In this document: positions 9,460 to 21,403 of the stretch, piece by piece
Numbering within the stretch: the stretch's first letter is position 1
Layout of the letters: every line of letters begins with the position of its first letter
Source of the DNA: Isoetes taiwanensis
Lineage: Eukaryota; Streptophyta; Lycopodiopsida; Isoetales; Isoetaceae
Assembly (NCBI GenBank): GCA_021234155.1
Contig: JAJEKV010000014.1
Location: forward strand, 10,929,563-10,993,562
DNA length: 64,000 nt
Reading direction: 5' to 3'
The notes under the pieces: model-generated
The model's database searches: none
The model's input: the letters and a program-made list of their open reading frames with translations, nothing else
What the model was told of the DNA's origin: nothing
Translations under genes and position numbers: made by a program

Positions 9460-10273
9460 TCATCTTCAAGGCTATTAGTTTGCATTTGCTTGAAATAATC
9501 CTGGCGAAAAAAAGTCTTCAAGGGTCCATGGTTGGACGATAAAAATACCTTCCTTCCTTCCTTCCTTCAAGCAACCCATTTCCTGTCCACCATCATTGGA
9601 AGAAAGACCTACACTAGCACACAATTCTATAGCTTTCACAGATCCTTCTTGTAAGGCAACAATTATCTGGGCATCCGTTGCGAATCTTGGAGATCATCTG
9701 ACACGTTGGCTCGAGTTACAGGTGTATAGTTCTCTAAGTGGCTTTGCGAGGGCTTGGCGACTCCCCCCACCTCAGCTCGTGTCTCAGAGGCCATTGCCAC
9801 CATGGTGGATAATAACAGGAAAGAACAATTTAGCATTGAGCGGGATTTGTGCAGATTCATGCTAACATGTGGACTGGCATATTCTAAAATAAATATAAAG
9901 TTCTATGATTGTCTTCTGAAATAATGATCTAAGTTTAGCCGCATAATGACTATATAACAGCATCTCGAATTACAATCAGGATATCATGAATAGCACATCA
10001 ATTCAAGATTTTAGTGCAGTTAAGTATAGTTGAGCATGATTTTCTACTAATCGAGAGATATCACTGCAGAGTTGATCATGTATTGAGATCCTTGGCATGC
10101 CCGAGTAGCAATAATCTCCGAAAATAATGGAATTTACCATTTTTGTACGCGTTTTCCATCCTCAAACCATACATCAATGATCTCGAAGCATTGTGTTTTT
10201 CAATGAAGGTTGATAAAGATATCTGGTCATTTTGCTTGAAATAAGCAAAGCTCCGGTTATTCCTTTTCCTGTT
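9460..10273. other. Segment D, 5' flank of the unit gene (unit 1)
   Basis: Shared with 18540-19362 and in part with 27580-27948. It contains a CCTT microsatellite (9547-9568). Short minus-strand frames are open but shift between copies, so I do not call them genes. Confidence 0.5.
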
Positions 10274-11922
10274 GTTTCATCAAGATTATCTCTTCGATCT
10301 ACGTTAAAGTCAGAATCTCAACTTTTCCGTTATGCACCAAGATAAAATTTATTTGATCTCTCTCGTAAAAGAATCTCGATTGATTAGGCGGTTTTAACGA
10401 TTAGATTTCTAAAGGCTTAGTTCTTTTGTTAATTGAGAACCAAGATTCAACGTGGAAATAGTGATTTCCTCAATTGCATGGAAGATAAGTAATAGGATAT
10501 TTACTTAAAGGAAAAGAGCTCATGAAAATTCTAGGACAATATGTATTTAGGTATGTTTAGAGATAAAAATGTACACCTTGTGTGCAAATAAAAGGTACAT
10601 GGAAGCAGAGGCGATGGATCTAGCAATGGGACTACAAAAAGTCCCCCGGAAGGATATTCAAAAAGTTCAAGTTCTTTTTCCCTATTGCTATATGTTGTCC
10701 TAATGTTTTATATTTTCTTTCTCGGGTTTCTTGGGAGCGATAAGCTCTGCCTTAAGAAGAAATAGGGTGCATTTTGCCTTTAACGATGCATGCAAATTCA
10801 AAATGCAATAGTTGTGGAGCACGGGCTCAAATGGATGCTTGTGGCTGGTTGCTTTCCATCGTGAGTGCACGCTTGAATGGAAAATCTTTGGGAAAAAATG
10901 AAGTGGATCACGAATTATGATAGACAATCAAGCGAGGAAAGCACTCAATAATCGGGGTTTGTGCTTAATGCTTCCACGTGGTTTCTTTATGAAGATGGTG
11001 CTTTTAGAAAGTAGCCATCACGCTAGAGCCTGATTTAGCCCGTCTGCAAAGTATGCACAGGAGGGGCGGATGGAGTGGTCAACCCTAGCCATTTTTTATA
11101 GCCAGCCCTGCCATCGTTATATCTCAGTCTCCTCTATTTTGAGGCCCAACCGTCAGTCGACTTCCCTTGTGAGTTTGAGCCTGGGTAGGAGCTCATTTGT
11201 TTGTGGTATGTTATTATCTTTGATGTGAGGTAGTTAGATGTGTTGTTATTGCTAGTACTGATGTTATGATATGCTTCCACTGTTATAGGAGCCCATAGGG
11301 GTGGGGGATAGACGGAGGACCCATGTGGCTGGAGGGCTGGATGGGGGATTTCCCACTCCGGGGGATTCACCTTTTTATTGAGGGATATGCCACCTGCATG
11401 TATAGGGTAGGAGAAAAACACCCTATATGCGTTACTTTTTAGCTTAAAACCCCCAACTGTACGGTATATGAATATTACTACACATATATCCCCTCCCGAC
11501 TTTATACGTCATTTGCTTGTTAGAGAACCCCTTCTGTACGCCTTGATTGTACAAATTTTTTTTTTAGTAATAGATAATTGAGGGGCAACTAAGTAAAAAT
11601 AGAATTTGAATTTAAATGCAACTTTGCAAAAATAAAATTACTACTTCCAAGTGCTTCCATATTTTAAGTGATCCATGAAAAAAATGTTTTATAGTTTATG
11701 GAGCAAATTCTCATATCAAAGTAAGCTAGCATCCAGTAACATTAACAGGAAGACAATAAGCTCATAGCTCATCAATGAGTTGTGGTCAATTTATTCCAAG
11801 ACTACCATCTCTTGCCATGTCCTTACTAAATCTTTTCCGTCCGCTTATTACATGCAAAATAAAGTGCACTTAATATTAGATTAATATCATAAGATGTAAG
11901 AATCAATATATAAACAAACCTT

Positions 11923-12192
11923 TTATCGGCCTTTTATTTGATCGGCTACAAAGCTATCAAATAATGCTTTGTCTTTCTTGTCCAGAATATATTTATTAGT
12001 TTTTGCATCATATGTTAAGCATGCTAACGATATTATCGAATCAAGTGAAATAAGTTGATTGTCAAATAAATCATAAGTAAACCATCGAAGGTTTTTCTCC
12101 ACATCCTCCTGAACATTGTACCAAGCAAGATTTATTTCCACAGAACATGAAGGTCGATCATCTAAATCAATTGGTTGTCTACTTCCTTTCCA
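11923..12192 (-). pseudogene. Unit gene, copy 2: C-terminal part, cut by LINE
   Basis: About 85 residues are readable, ending at the stop at 11923 (DKKDKALFDSFVADQIKGR). The frame is cut at 12192 by a LINE; the N-terminal part resumes at 18071. The joined gene is colinear with copy 3. The family is not recognised. Confidence 0.75.
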
Positions 12193-12195
12193 TTG

Positions 12196-12975
12196 TGCTA
12201 GGGTTTCTGTGGCAACCGGTAGACACTTCGACGGACTGTATCTCTCACATCCGGTGTCAGATTTTCATGTGCTTGGGCTTGTTGGAAAGCTGGTTCATAG
12301 AGCTTTCCAACGGTTATGATACCTGCATGCTTGTCTTTGTTTCGGTGCTCAAATCTGCTGTTTTCTGGGCTGTGTGCTAGGGTTTTTGTGGCAGCCCTTC
12401 TTCTTCCTTCTTTGAGAAGTATAGCCCTCGCCTGATGCCGTTGTTGGCCTTGGCCACGCGGTGTTGAAAGGTGTGTGTTGTACTCTTATTGAAGGTTACG
12501 AGATAGTTTTACTAATTCATACCCTAGTTCCTGATGGTGTTGTTGATGAAAGTCCGACACCAATATAGGGATTGGCGTATGTTTTAGTAAGTATTCAATT
12601 GGTCTCGTCTTGCGACAGAATTTTGATCGGTCATATCTCTCGCATCCGGTGTCAGATTTTCATGTGCTTAAGCTTGTTGGAAAGCTGGTTCAGAGATCTT
12701 TCCAACGATGTATGGTACCTGCATGCTTTGCTTTGTTTCTGTGCTCAAATTGGCACTTTTCCGGGCTGTGTGCTAGGGTTTTACGTGGCAATTGGTAGAC
12801 ACTTCGATGGGTGTATCTCTCGCATCCGGTGTCAGATTTTCATGTGCTTGGGCTTGTTGGAAAGCTGGTTCAGAGAGCTTTCCAAGGGTGTATGATACCT
12901 GCATGCTTGTCTTTGTTTCAATGCTCAAATCTGCACTTTTCCGGGCTGTGTGCTAGGGTTTTTGTGGCAGCCGGT
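12196..12975 (+). repeat. LINE 5' tandem monomers, about 180 bp
   Basis: Three copies (12196-12375, about 12625-12770 and 12771-12949) plus edges, each beginning GTGCTAGGGTTT and containing CGCATCCGGTGTCAG. Between copies 1 and 2 lies about 230 bp of other sequence. Each monomer carries GTTGGAAAGCT and, nine bases on, AGCTTTCCAAC (exact in copy 1, with mismatches in the others). Tandem 5' monomers act as promoters in some LINEs; that role is inferred. Confidence 0.85.
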
Positions 12976-13021
12976 ACACACCAGATATCCAGGAGTCGCC
13001 GCCCAAGTCATACCCCAAGTC

Positions 13022-14440
13022 ATGGCCACAAACACAGTTCCGTGTGTGGACCCACACTTGGTTGGTGAGCTACCTCAGACCACACCAACCCATCCTGGGA
13101 AGGCCCAAACACACCAACCAGCGGTTGACCCCATGCGGGCAGAGCCATCCAGGGGAAGACCATGAAGCGGGGGCCACCAAGGAAGAGGCCTCGGGCGGGG
13201 AGAGACGCGTCTTCCATGAAGAGGGAGGCCGAGCCAAGGCCCGATCAACCCGACAAAGGGCCCACACAGAAATCCGCCCGAACCTTTTGGAGCCGCATCG
13301 AGGCGAGGGTTGAGGCCAACAAAGCACCTTGCGTGCCTCCCGGAGGTGGAGAACATAACATCTCGGATGTTGCGCAGTGATTGGTGCGGTAAAAACGGCG
13401 AAATCACGGAATTGGAGGATCGCGACGATAAGGCGGATGATAGCATCCACTTGCTACAATTTGATTGCATGTTAAATACCAGCAGTAGCTTGCGATATGA
13501 GGGGCATGTAGACACCGTGTTGGCGACTATGGAAGCGGGGGCGCAGGACGGAACCGTAGAGGAGACACTGTAACCCGTCCTCGGATCCGGCTAAGGTTGA
13601 TGAGGCTAAGGCCACAAAGACGAGGAGCCGCAGGCCTCCCTCGAGGTGAGGTTGCGAGGCCGCCATCGTGTGAGACAAGGATTCGGGCTGCTTTGGAAGC
13701 TAGCCGGCGTAACCGAAGCTCTTGGAGTAAGGATTTAGCACGAGATCGGGAGCTCACGGGAGCTTTCGCCAAGGTTGCCCGTAAGGCAAGGGCCTCCATG
13801 CCGAGGGTACATGAGCAACTCCGCCATTGCCGCGTGGGAGATGGCAAGACATGACAACGCCCCGCAAGAGCCGGACTCCGGAGAACGAAACCACAACAAA
13901 GAATACACCAACCCCGCGAACCCACCAACCTACGGGGCGTCAACACGGAACACATCTTTGCGGACACATCATCGGATCCGCGCCGGGGCGCCACCACCCG
14001 GCGCCCGGCCACAACCTATGCCTCACCCACCTCAACCAACACGGTGTGGCCCCGCCCGAACTCGGGGAATAGAGACGCAGGAGCCGCAATGTGGTAGTCA
14101 CGAGGCGGCGGCGGAGGAGTCGGAGAACATCTCACTTCGGAGCTCCGGACCACGGATCTTGGACCGGATGGCGTTCCCGGCACGTGACCATTGGAAAGGC
14201 GTCGTCATGGAATTTAAGCGCCACGATCGCCCGGTGGTCATCTTCACGGTTGAGAGCGTGCGAGGCGGGTGGCCATCTGCGTCGGCGGCGGAAGTTGAAG
14301 GGGCGGCTCACATGCGTTGGCCAGGGACTTGACCCCAAAGACGACAAAGACCCGAAGCGTGAGCTGGCCAAAGTCGGGGGCTACTTGCGCGGATATGGAG
14401 GGCGAGGGCTGGGCCGGGGAAGGATCGCGAGGTGAGGCAG
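13022..14440 (+). pseudogene. LINE ORF1 (broken)
   Basis: GC-rich coding-like sequence from an ATG at 13022. Frames change at least five times. Readable pieces include ITELEDRDDKADDSIHLLQ near 13400, and RMAFPARDHWKGVVMEFKRHD followed by VVIFTVES near 14165-14260. I see no zinc knuckle or RRM. Position between the 5' monomers and the endonuclease is the main reason to call it ORF1. Confidence 0.45.
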
Positions 14441-14559
14441 ACCAAGCGGGGATCTGAGGCACTCACGGCCCCTCGAGTCCCCTCGAGGGGGCCCCGGCCT
14501 GAGCATCCACATCTTCCGCTCCCCCAGGACCACCACTACCACCGGGACTGAAGTGGCGA

Positions 14560-15400
14560 TGCATGCCACTAAATAGGGATCGTGCCTCGGCGTGGTATCA
14601 CGGAATTGCCGTGGCTTTCCATGGCGAGAAGGGGGCGATCTCAATTCCGTCGCCATGGACATGGACCTTATCTTCCTCATGGAAACATGGGAACATCTTT
14701 GGTCCTGAGGCTACGATTTGCGGGATACCAGGCTACTCTCGTCTTCAATGAGTGCAGGAAAGCGAGGACCGCGGAGGAATTGCGTGTTACTACCCGGGCG
14801 ACCTTGGCCCAATCGGTCTTCACTGTGCAAAGGCGGGCGAGCTGCAACAATACACAGTAGTGCGAGTCGCGAGAAACGGCGATGGCGACCCTCTCTTTGT
14901 GGCGGCTTGCTACTTCCCACATCTTTGAGAGCAACTTTTACCACCGCGCGCGGATGTGGACATGTCGATCTATATGGCCCGATGCGGACAATTGGGCAAG
15001 GTCATGTTGCTTGGAGATTTCAATCTTGGCCGCGAGGGAGGGCGGAGATCCCAAAATTAGCACCTCTAGGCGAGGATGTGTTGCAAATGGACCCCTTGAG
15101 ATGGTTTGGCCAAAGGCGTCGGATGACAACCCAGTGACACGGTATGGCCCGACGGTACTATTCTTTGAAGGCCGATATCTTTGACACGGTCATTTGCAAT
15201 GGGCTATACCACGGTGGCGGCCTTGCGGCCCGCTTCACTTGTAGGCAGGGGAGAACGGGCGGCACAAGTGTGGTGGATTACATGCTAGCGAAGAGCAATG
15301 CCTACACTTGATCACTAAGCCCGATTAATGGCGGGACCCGGTGGTAGGGACGAGGAAGTAGACTCAGACCATCGGCCCATGTTCTTGCGGATAGATTGGC
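14560..15400 (+). pseudogene. LINE ORF2, apurinic-type endonuclease domain (broken)
   Basis: Readable landmarks in order: FLMETWE (about 14670-14690, metal-binding Glu), LLGDFNLG (about 15010-15035) and SDHRPMFLRIDW (15364-15400, the SDH catalytic motif). Together these identify an APE-type LINE endonuclease, which nicks target DNA to prime reverse transcription. Frame changes occur between the motifs. Confidence 0.7.
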
Positions 15401-15880
15401 GGGAATACCCAGAGCACCCATTGCCCCAACACCCCATGTACCCGCGGTTGCGTGCGGACTATGATCATCGCGGCGGTCTATCGCGAGGATGCTTGAGCAT
15501 GAGCTGCGGGGAGTCTTTGCAACTCCCCACACTTCAACGGCCAGACGGCCCGGTGAACCGGCTCCTTAAAGGTAGGGGGCGGATGCTTTGGGAGAGGCGC
15601 TCTCGGCGATCCACGGGGCTGCAACCACCTTCCCCGCAATCACCGGTTCGATGGCGAATGTCGGGGGCTGAAAGCGATGGCTCCGCCAAGTCTTTGGACC
15701 CCACCATTAGCCCTTGGCCCGTCCGTCCAATATCGCTCCTTCCTCAAGACCAAGAAAGCCGGGTACCTTCGCGAACTCGGCAATGAATGTTTGGTCTTCT
15801 AGGCCGCCACCCTAGGGCCTTACGGAGAAAGGTCTTGAGTAAGCTGCACACCCACGGGAAATATTACCCAGGAACAATGG

Positions 15881-17060
15881 GTGAGATACCTGCGGCGGTG
15901 TATGACCCAATGGGAAGCCGGGGCACCGGTACCTCATGAGCGAGGCCTAGCGGTCATTCTTGAAGGGGATGTCATAATGGGCCTGCAGCCTACCTACATG
16001 CGGGAAGGCGGCAGATTTGGATGGTATCTTGGTGAGCTTCTCAAGTGGGCGGGCCCCAATGGTGCCCGGTTCTCCACGGCACTCTTCAACAAGGCATTGC
16101 AAGAAGGCTTCCCCCGCCTTTGGACTACCGGTAGAGTTGTGCCCATATACAAAGCGAGGGACCCCATAGCCCGACCAACTATCGTTACCATTATGGTGGA
16201 GTTTACGTCTTTGCCAAGTTGCTTGCCGGGATTCTTGGCGGCGATTGACACTTTGGGCGGAGGATGGAGAAGTCGCGGGCTCTCCTTGGCTTGCTTCCTT
16301 AAGCCCGGCATTCTACTATTGACCATATCTTCACTCTGCGAACACTCATAGAGGATAGCGGGAATCGGCCTTGAGAATGCATCTTGTTGCTTTGTGGATT
16401 TTGCAAAGGCTTTTGACCGCGTGCCTCGGGATAAGTTGTGGGACCAGTTTGAGACGGCTAAAGGGACCCCGTCGACTTGCGAGAATGCTATATCTGAACT
16501 ATCTGAGGCTTGCTCGATTAGTCTCACCTTTGTCGGAGGAGCCCGTTGTTAGTAGCATTGGGGTGCGCCCGGGCTGCCCTCTATCCCCGGCGCTCTTCGG
16601 CTTGTACATTGACCCGCTAGAAGAATGGCTAGGCGGCGGGGGGGAGGCGCTCGATTGATGCACCACATAATCCGGCAACTCATATATCGCGATGATGTTG
16701 ACACGCTGCTGCATATACCCCGGAGGACATGCAACGCCACACGGATGCTTTGGACACTTTACGCCAATTCAGCGACATGAGAGTTAACTTGGCCAAGACA
16801 AAGTCTTCTTTGGTCCCATCATCCGGCACCCACGCCTTCCCTCATTCACTTACCGAGGCGGTAGTGGAGGTGGCTCGATCTTATAAGTATTTGGGCATTG
16901 AGTTTTCTACTACCACACACTTGGGATGCATCCATCGGGTTCACGGGTCACTTGCAGTTTGGAAAGCCACAGTATGCAATGCAAAACAACAGTCACAAGG
17001 TAGAGCTGTATACATGGGGTCACCGGGCACACTTGTTCGGGGCCTTGGTTGAACCGATCC
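15881..17060 (+). pseudogene. LINE ORF2, reverse transcriptase domain (broken)
   Basis: Landmarks: LFNKALQEGFPRLWTTGRVVPIYK (about 16085-16155), STIDHIFTLRTLIEDS (about 16313-16360), CFVDFAKAFDRVPRDKLW (about 16388-16440), IGVRPGCPLSPALFGLYID (16557-16610), the catalytic position at about 16683-16700, then VNLAKTKSSLV and YKYLGIEFS (16783-16910). The catalytic box reads Y-R-D-D (TATATCGCGATGAT) where YADD is expected (TATGCAGATGAT); the difference fits the CAG-site artefact described in the findings. Frames shift repeatedly. Confidence 0.75.
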
Positions 17061-17870
17061 TCCTCTATGGGGGCGTGTGGGGGCGGTGATATCCCTCACC
17101 ACTTGGAGCGATCTAGAGCAGTCTGAAGGCCTTCTTGGCCCGGCAGGGAGTGAAATCCACGGTCCCATATCGGATCTTGCTCGAGGGAGGCGGGCTTCCT
17201 TCCATTCTGAGAGGGTGCTTGGCTGGGCGTCACATTATTTACTTCGAGGAAGGTGGTGGCTATGGATGAAGCCCGGCTGCCCAACCTTGCTTTGGCGGTG
17301 GCGATGGGCCCTTGGCGACTCAAAGCATCTTTGGAAAGACAAGCGAGCCCAGTGGTTCTCGCTATGGAATGTCGCGAGCACCGCGATGTGGACCGGTGCA
17401 TACACCAAGGAAGCGCTGCCTTGAAGCGATACTTGGATGCTTGCTTCATGGCCAAGCTTTGGGATCTGAGGCCTGTCACATGTCAAGGTGGCAAATTATC
17501 GGCAATGTTAATCCCATGCTCACGAGGGGGGGCCCACACCACTACTGCGCACCCATCTACCCATGAAAAGCGTGGGGTGATTGCTTCCATTCACGCAGGT
17601 GCACACCACCTCCGCATTGAGACAGGAGATGGATTCGGAGGCAGCGTGAGGGCGAGTCTGTCGATCTTTGTCAACGGTGCCATTGAGGATGAAAGTCCGC
17701 CCTTCGGGCCTGTCCGTGACGAGCATATCCGGGCTCGGTATGCTCGGTTAGTTGTGCCCCATCAGGCCTTGCATGAGCTACTGAGCACGGCCTCTGTAGG
17801 CTTGTTGGGATCGTACCTCCGGGAGGTAATGGATACACGGACTCAGTTATGCCCCCCTGTCCGACATTAA
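17061..17870 (+). pseudogene. LINE ORF2, C-terminal region (broken)
   Basis: The frame 17253-17870 is open for 205 residues and follows the RT without a recognised RNase H or zinc knuckle. It includes CREHRDVDRCIHQGSAALKRYLDACF, and its C-terminal part is rich in Ala, Arg and Leu. Such post-RT tails are common in non-L1 LINEs. I cannot assign a fold. Confidence 0.45.
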
Positions 17871-18063
17871 CCTCAGTTGTACTTGTGATTATGTATATAA
17901 CTGTGCAGTATGTCAGCATCCTTATTGCTACTAAGGTTTTTCCCCCCAAAACCCTTCCGGGGGTTTAATCGATAGTATCGCTGCTTTGCTCTCTCTTTGT
18001 ACTTGGGTCCCATAGGCGGTTGGTCTCAGTGGGCGATAAAATCATATTCTATTCTATTCTATT
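17871..18063 (+). other. LINE 3' UTR and ATTCT tail
   Basis: About 150 bp of non-coding sequence, including a C-run/G-run hairpin (CCCCCCAAAACCCTTCCGGGGG, around 17942-17963), then ATTCT repeats up to the host sequence. Confidence 0.7.
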
Positions 18064-18070
18064 CTTTCCA

Positions 18071-18702
18071 ACTTTTTGTCTCATACTCAAAACTCTACTC
18101 AAATACCATACAACTCTTGTTCCATTAACGGTTTGCTTCTTGTGTTTCTTACTATTGGTTTTCCTATTTGATGATAAATTAGATTCCATTTCAAGTTCAA
18201 AATAAACTGCACAATCTGATCCAATGCCAAGTGTGTTCAAAACATTTAATTTCTTGCCAACCTCGTACACTTGGCTTTTCACCTTTGTCAATCTATCTTT
18301 TGAAAGCCAAGGGTTACCATTCAAATAACTTACCAAAGTGGCCTTACAGATCATCTTACCATCAACTACCACGTTCACATCAACCTTAGTATTCTTTCCA
18401 AGTTCCCTTTCATCTAACATATTATCAAACATATGTTGCATTTCCAACGATGCACAAATAGTATCATCTTCTTCTAATTCGTGCATATTGCAATCAACTT
18501 CTTATTCATTGTAAATGTCGCAACCCATGATACCACATTCATCTTCAAGGCTATTAGTTTGCATTTGCTTGAAATAATCCTGGCGAAAAAAGTCTTCAAG
18601 GGTCCATGGTTGGACGATAAAAATACCTTCCTTCCTTCCTTTCTTCAAGCAACCCATTTCCTGTCCACCATCATTGGAAGAAAGACCTACACTAGCACAC
18701 AA
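18071..18702 (-). pseudogene. Unit gene, copy 2: N-terminal part
   Basis: From about 18702: GLSSNDGGQEMGCLKKG, an FFRQDYFKQMQ helix, a stop near 18502, then in frame MHELEEDDTICASLEM, VNVVVDGKMICKATLVSYLN, PWLSKDRLTKVKSQVYEVGKK, LGIGSDCAVYFELEM and a Lys-rich linker to the LINE junction. The same order occurs in copy 3. It looks like one protein with an acidic N-terminus and a globular middle. I do not recognise it; a plant transposon protein or an old host gene are both possible. Confidence 0.65.
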
Positions 18703-21015
18703 TTCTATAGCTTTCCACGAGATCCTTCTTGTAAGGCAACAATTATCCGGGCATCCGTTCTTGAATCTTGGAGATCATCGACACGTTGGCTCGAGTTACA
18801 GGTGTATAGTTCTCTAAGTGGCTTTGCGAGGGCTTGGCGACTCCCCCCACCTCAGCTCGTGTCTCAGAGGCCATTGCCACCATGGTGGATAATAACAGGA
18901 AAGAACAATTTAGCATTGGCCGGGATTTGTGCGCATTCATGCTAACATGTGGATTGGCATATTCTAAAATAAATATAAAGTTCTATGGATATTCTTGAAA
19001 TAATGATCTAAGTTTAGCCGCGCATAATGACTATATAACAAATCTCGAATTACAATCGGGATATCATGAATAGCACATCAATTCAAAATTATTTAGTGCG
19101 TTCAGTATAGTTGAGCATGATTTTCTACTAATCGAGAGATATCAACTGCAGAGTTGATCATGTATTGAGATCCTTGGCATGCCCGAGTAGCAATAATCTC
19201 CTAAAAATAATGGAATTTACCATTTTTTGTCGCAGCGTTTTCCATCCTCAAACCATACATCAATGATCTCCGAAGCATTGTGTTTTTCAATGAAGGTTGA
19301 TAAAGATATACACAGTCATTTTATGAAATAAGCAAAGCTCCGAGTTATTCCTTTTCCATGTTGTTTCATCAAGATTATCTCTTCGATCTACATCGAAAGT
19401 CTGTAATCTCAACTTTTCCGTTATGCACCAAGATAAAATTTATTTGATCTCTCTCGAGAAAGAATCTCGATTGATTAGGCGGTTTAACGATTAGATTTCT
19501 AAAGGCTTAGTTCTTTTGTTAATTGAGAACCAAGATTCAACGTGGAAATAGTGACCGCCTCAATTGCGGGGAAGATAAGTAATAGGATATTTACTTAAAG
19601 GAAAAGAGCTCATGAAAATTCTAGGACAATATGTATTTAGGTATGTTTAGAGAGATAAAAAATGTACACCTTGTGTGCAAATAAGGTACATGGAAGCAGA
19701 GGCGATGGATCTAGCAATGGGACTACAAAAAGTCCCTGGAAGGATATTCCAAAAAGTTCAAGTTCTTTTTTCCCTATTGCTATATGTTGTCCTAATGTTT
19801 TATATTTTCTTTCTCCAGGTTTCTTGGGAGCGATAAGCTCTGCCGCCCAAGAAGAAATAGGGTGCATTTTGCCTTTAACGATCTGTGCAAATTCAAAAAT
19901 GCAATAGTTGTGGAGCCTGGAGCTCAAATGGATGCTTGTGGCTGGTTGCTTTCCATCAGAGTACGCTTGAATGGAAAATCTTTGGGAAAAAATGAAGTGG
20001 ATGCGAATTATGATAGACAATCAAGCTAGGAAAGCACTCAATAATCAGGTTTGTGCTTAATGCTTCCACGTGGTTTCTTTATGAAGATGGTGCTTTTAGA
20101 AAGTAGCCATCACGCTAGAGCCTGATTTAGCCCGTCTGCAAAGTATGCACAGGAGGGGCGGATGGAGTGGTCAACCCTAGCCATTTTTTATAGCTAGCCC
20201 TGCCATCGTTATATCTCAGTCTCCTCTATTTTGAGGCCCAACCGTCAGTCGACTTCCCTTATGAGTTTGAGCCTGGGTAGGAGCTCATTTGTTTGTGGCA
20301 TGTTATTATCTTTGATGTGAGGTAGTTAGATGTGTTGTTATTGCTAGTACTGATGTTATGATATGCTTCCACTGTTATAGGAGCCCATAGGGGTGGGGGA
20401 TAGACGGAGGACCCATGTGGCTGGAGGGCTGGATGGGGGATTTCCCACTCCGGGGGATTCACCTTTTTATTGAGGGATATGCCACCTGCATGTATAGGGT
20501 AGGAGAAAAACACCCTATATGCGTTACTTTTTAGCTTAAAACCCCCTATTGTACGGTATATGAATATTACTACATATATAACCCCTCCCGACTTTTTATA
20601 CGTCATTTGCTTGTTAGAGAACCCCTCCTGTACGCCTTGATTGTACAATTTTTTTTTTTTAGTAATAGATAATTGAGGGGCAACTAAGTAAAAATAGAAT
20701 TTGAATTTAAATGCAACTTTGCAAAAATAAAATTACTGCTTCCAAGTGCTTCCATATTAAGTGATCCATGAAAAAAATGTTTTATAGTTTATGGAGCAAA
20801 TTCTTATATCAAAGTAAGCTAGCATCCAGTAACATTAACAAGAAGACAATAAGCTCATAGCTCATCACTGAGTTGTGGTCAATTTATTCCAAGACTACCA
20901 TCTCTTGCCATGTCCTTACTAAATCTTTTCCGTCTGCTTATTACCTGCAAAATAAAGTGCACTTAATATTAGATTAATATCATAAGATGTAAGAATCAAT
21001 ATATAAACAAACCTT

Positions 21016-21402
21016 TTATCGGCCTTTTATTTGATCGGCTACAAAGCTATCAAATAATGCTTTGTCTTTTCTTGTCCTAATATATTTATTAGTTTTTGCA
21101 TCATATGTTAAGCATGCTAACGATATTATCGAATCAAGTGAAATAAGTTGATTGTCAGATAAATCATAAGTAAACCATCGAAGGTTTTTCTCCACATCCT
21201 CATGACATTGTACCAAGCAAGATTTATTTCCACAAAACATGAAGGTCGATCATCTAAATCAATTGGTTGTCTACTTCCTTTCCATGCCTTTCCAACTTTT
21301 TGTCTCATACTCAAAACTCTACTCAAATACCATACAACTCTTGTTTCATTAACGGTTTGCTTCTTGTGTTTCTTACTATTGGTTTTCCTATTTTATGATA
21401 AA
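21016..21402 (-). pseudogene. Unit gene, copy 3: C-terminal part, cut by Helitron
   Basis: The best preserved C-terminal part. The frame passes through VGKAWKGSRQPIDLDDRPS, so the doubled CTTTCCA at 21279-21295 is coding and ancestral, and continues to IISLACLTYDAKTNKY and the stop at 21016. A one- or two-base shift lies near 21185-21215. The Helitron interrupts the Lys-rich linker at 21402. Confidence 0.75.
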
Positions 21403-21403
21403 C

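Larger units (their letters stand above)
1..10273. repeat. Tandem array, unit 1 (interrupted)
   Basis: First of three head-to-tail copies of a roughly 3.2 kb unit; position 1 aligns with 10274 and with 19363. Order on the plus strand: segment A (1-1123), a 7577 bp transposon (1124-8700), segment B (8701 to about 9427), then segment D (about 9428-10273). Segment C, the middle of the minus-strand gene, is missing because of a deletion near 9425. Without the transposon the unit is about 2.7 kb. Segment A around 785-830 resembles part of the LTR at 52096-52137, so A probably contains an old LTR piece. I see no gene in A, nor in D from 9460 to 10273. Confidence 0.9.
12193..18063 (+). mobile_element. 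GC-rich non-LTR retrotransposon (LINE), not of the usual plant L1 type
   Basis: Inserted in the minus-strand gene of unit 2; unit 3 lacks it. Layout: a 5' region with 180 bp tandem monomers (12196-12975), ORF1 (from about 13022), ORF2 with endonuclease (14560-15400) and reverse transcriptase (15880-17060), a C-terminal domain to about 17870, a 3' UTR and a tail of four ATTCT repeats ending near 18063 instead of poly(A). RT block FVDFAKAFDRVPRDKLW differs from the plant L1 form (compare LDFEKAYDSVSW at 30900). GC content is far above its surroundings. All frames are broken. The clade (Dualen, RTE or jockey-like) is unresolved. Confidence 0.85.
10274..19362. repeat. Tandem array, unit 2 (interrupted)
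   Basis: Second copy of the unit. Segment A (10274-11392) and segment B (11393-12192) are followed by a LINE (12193-18063), then segments C (18064 to about 18515) and D (to 19362). Net of the LINE the unit is about 3.2 kb. It holds the uninterrupted version of the site where the TIR transposon sits in unit 1 (GCCA at 11389-11392) and of the site where the Helitron sits in unit 3 (around 18174-18182). Segments A and D hold no gene I can support; B and C hold the two ends of the minus-strand gene. Confidence 0.9.

Noticed and set aside
9596-9865. 89-residue plus-strand frame repeated in units 1, 2 and 3
   Set aside because: The frame shifts between copies and lies in segment D upstream of the minus-strand gene; no motif.
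13527-14012. 161-residue minus-strand frame in LINE ORF1 region
   Set aside because: Antisense shadow in GC-rich coding sequence.
12186-18070. CTTTCCA on both sides of the GC-rich LINE as a target duplication
   Set aside because: Unit 3 already has CTTTCCA twice at this place (21279-21295) and the frame there is coding, so the flanking repeat is at least partly inherited from the target.
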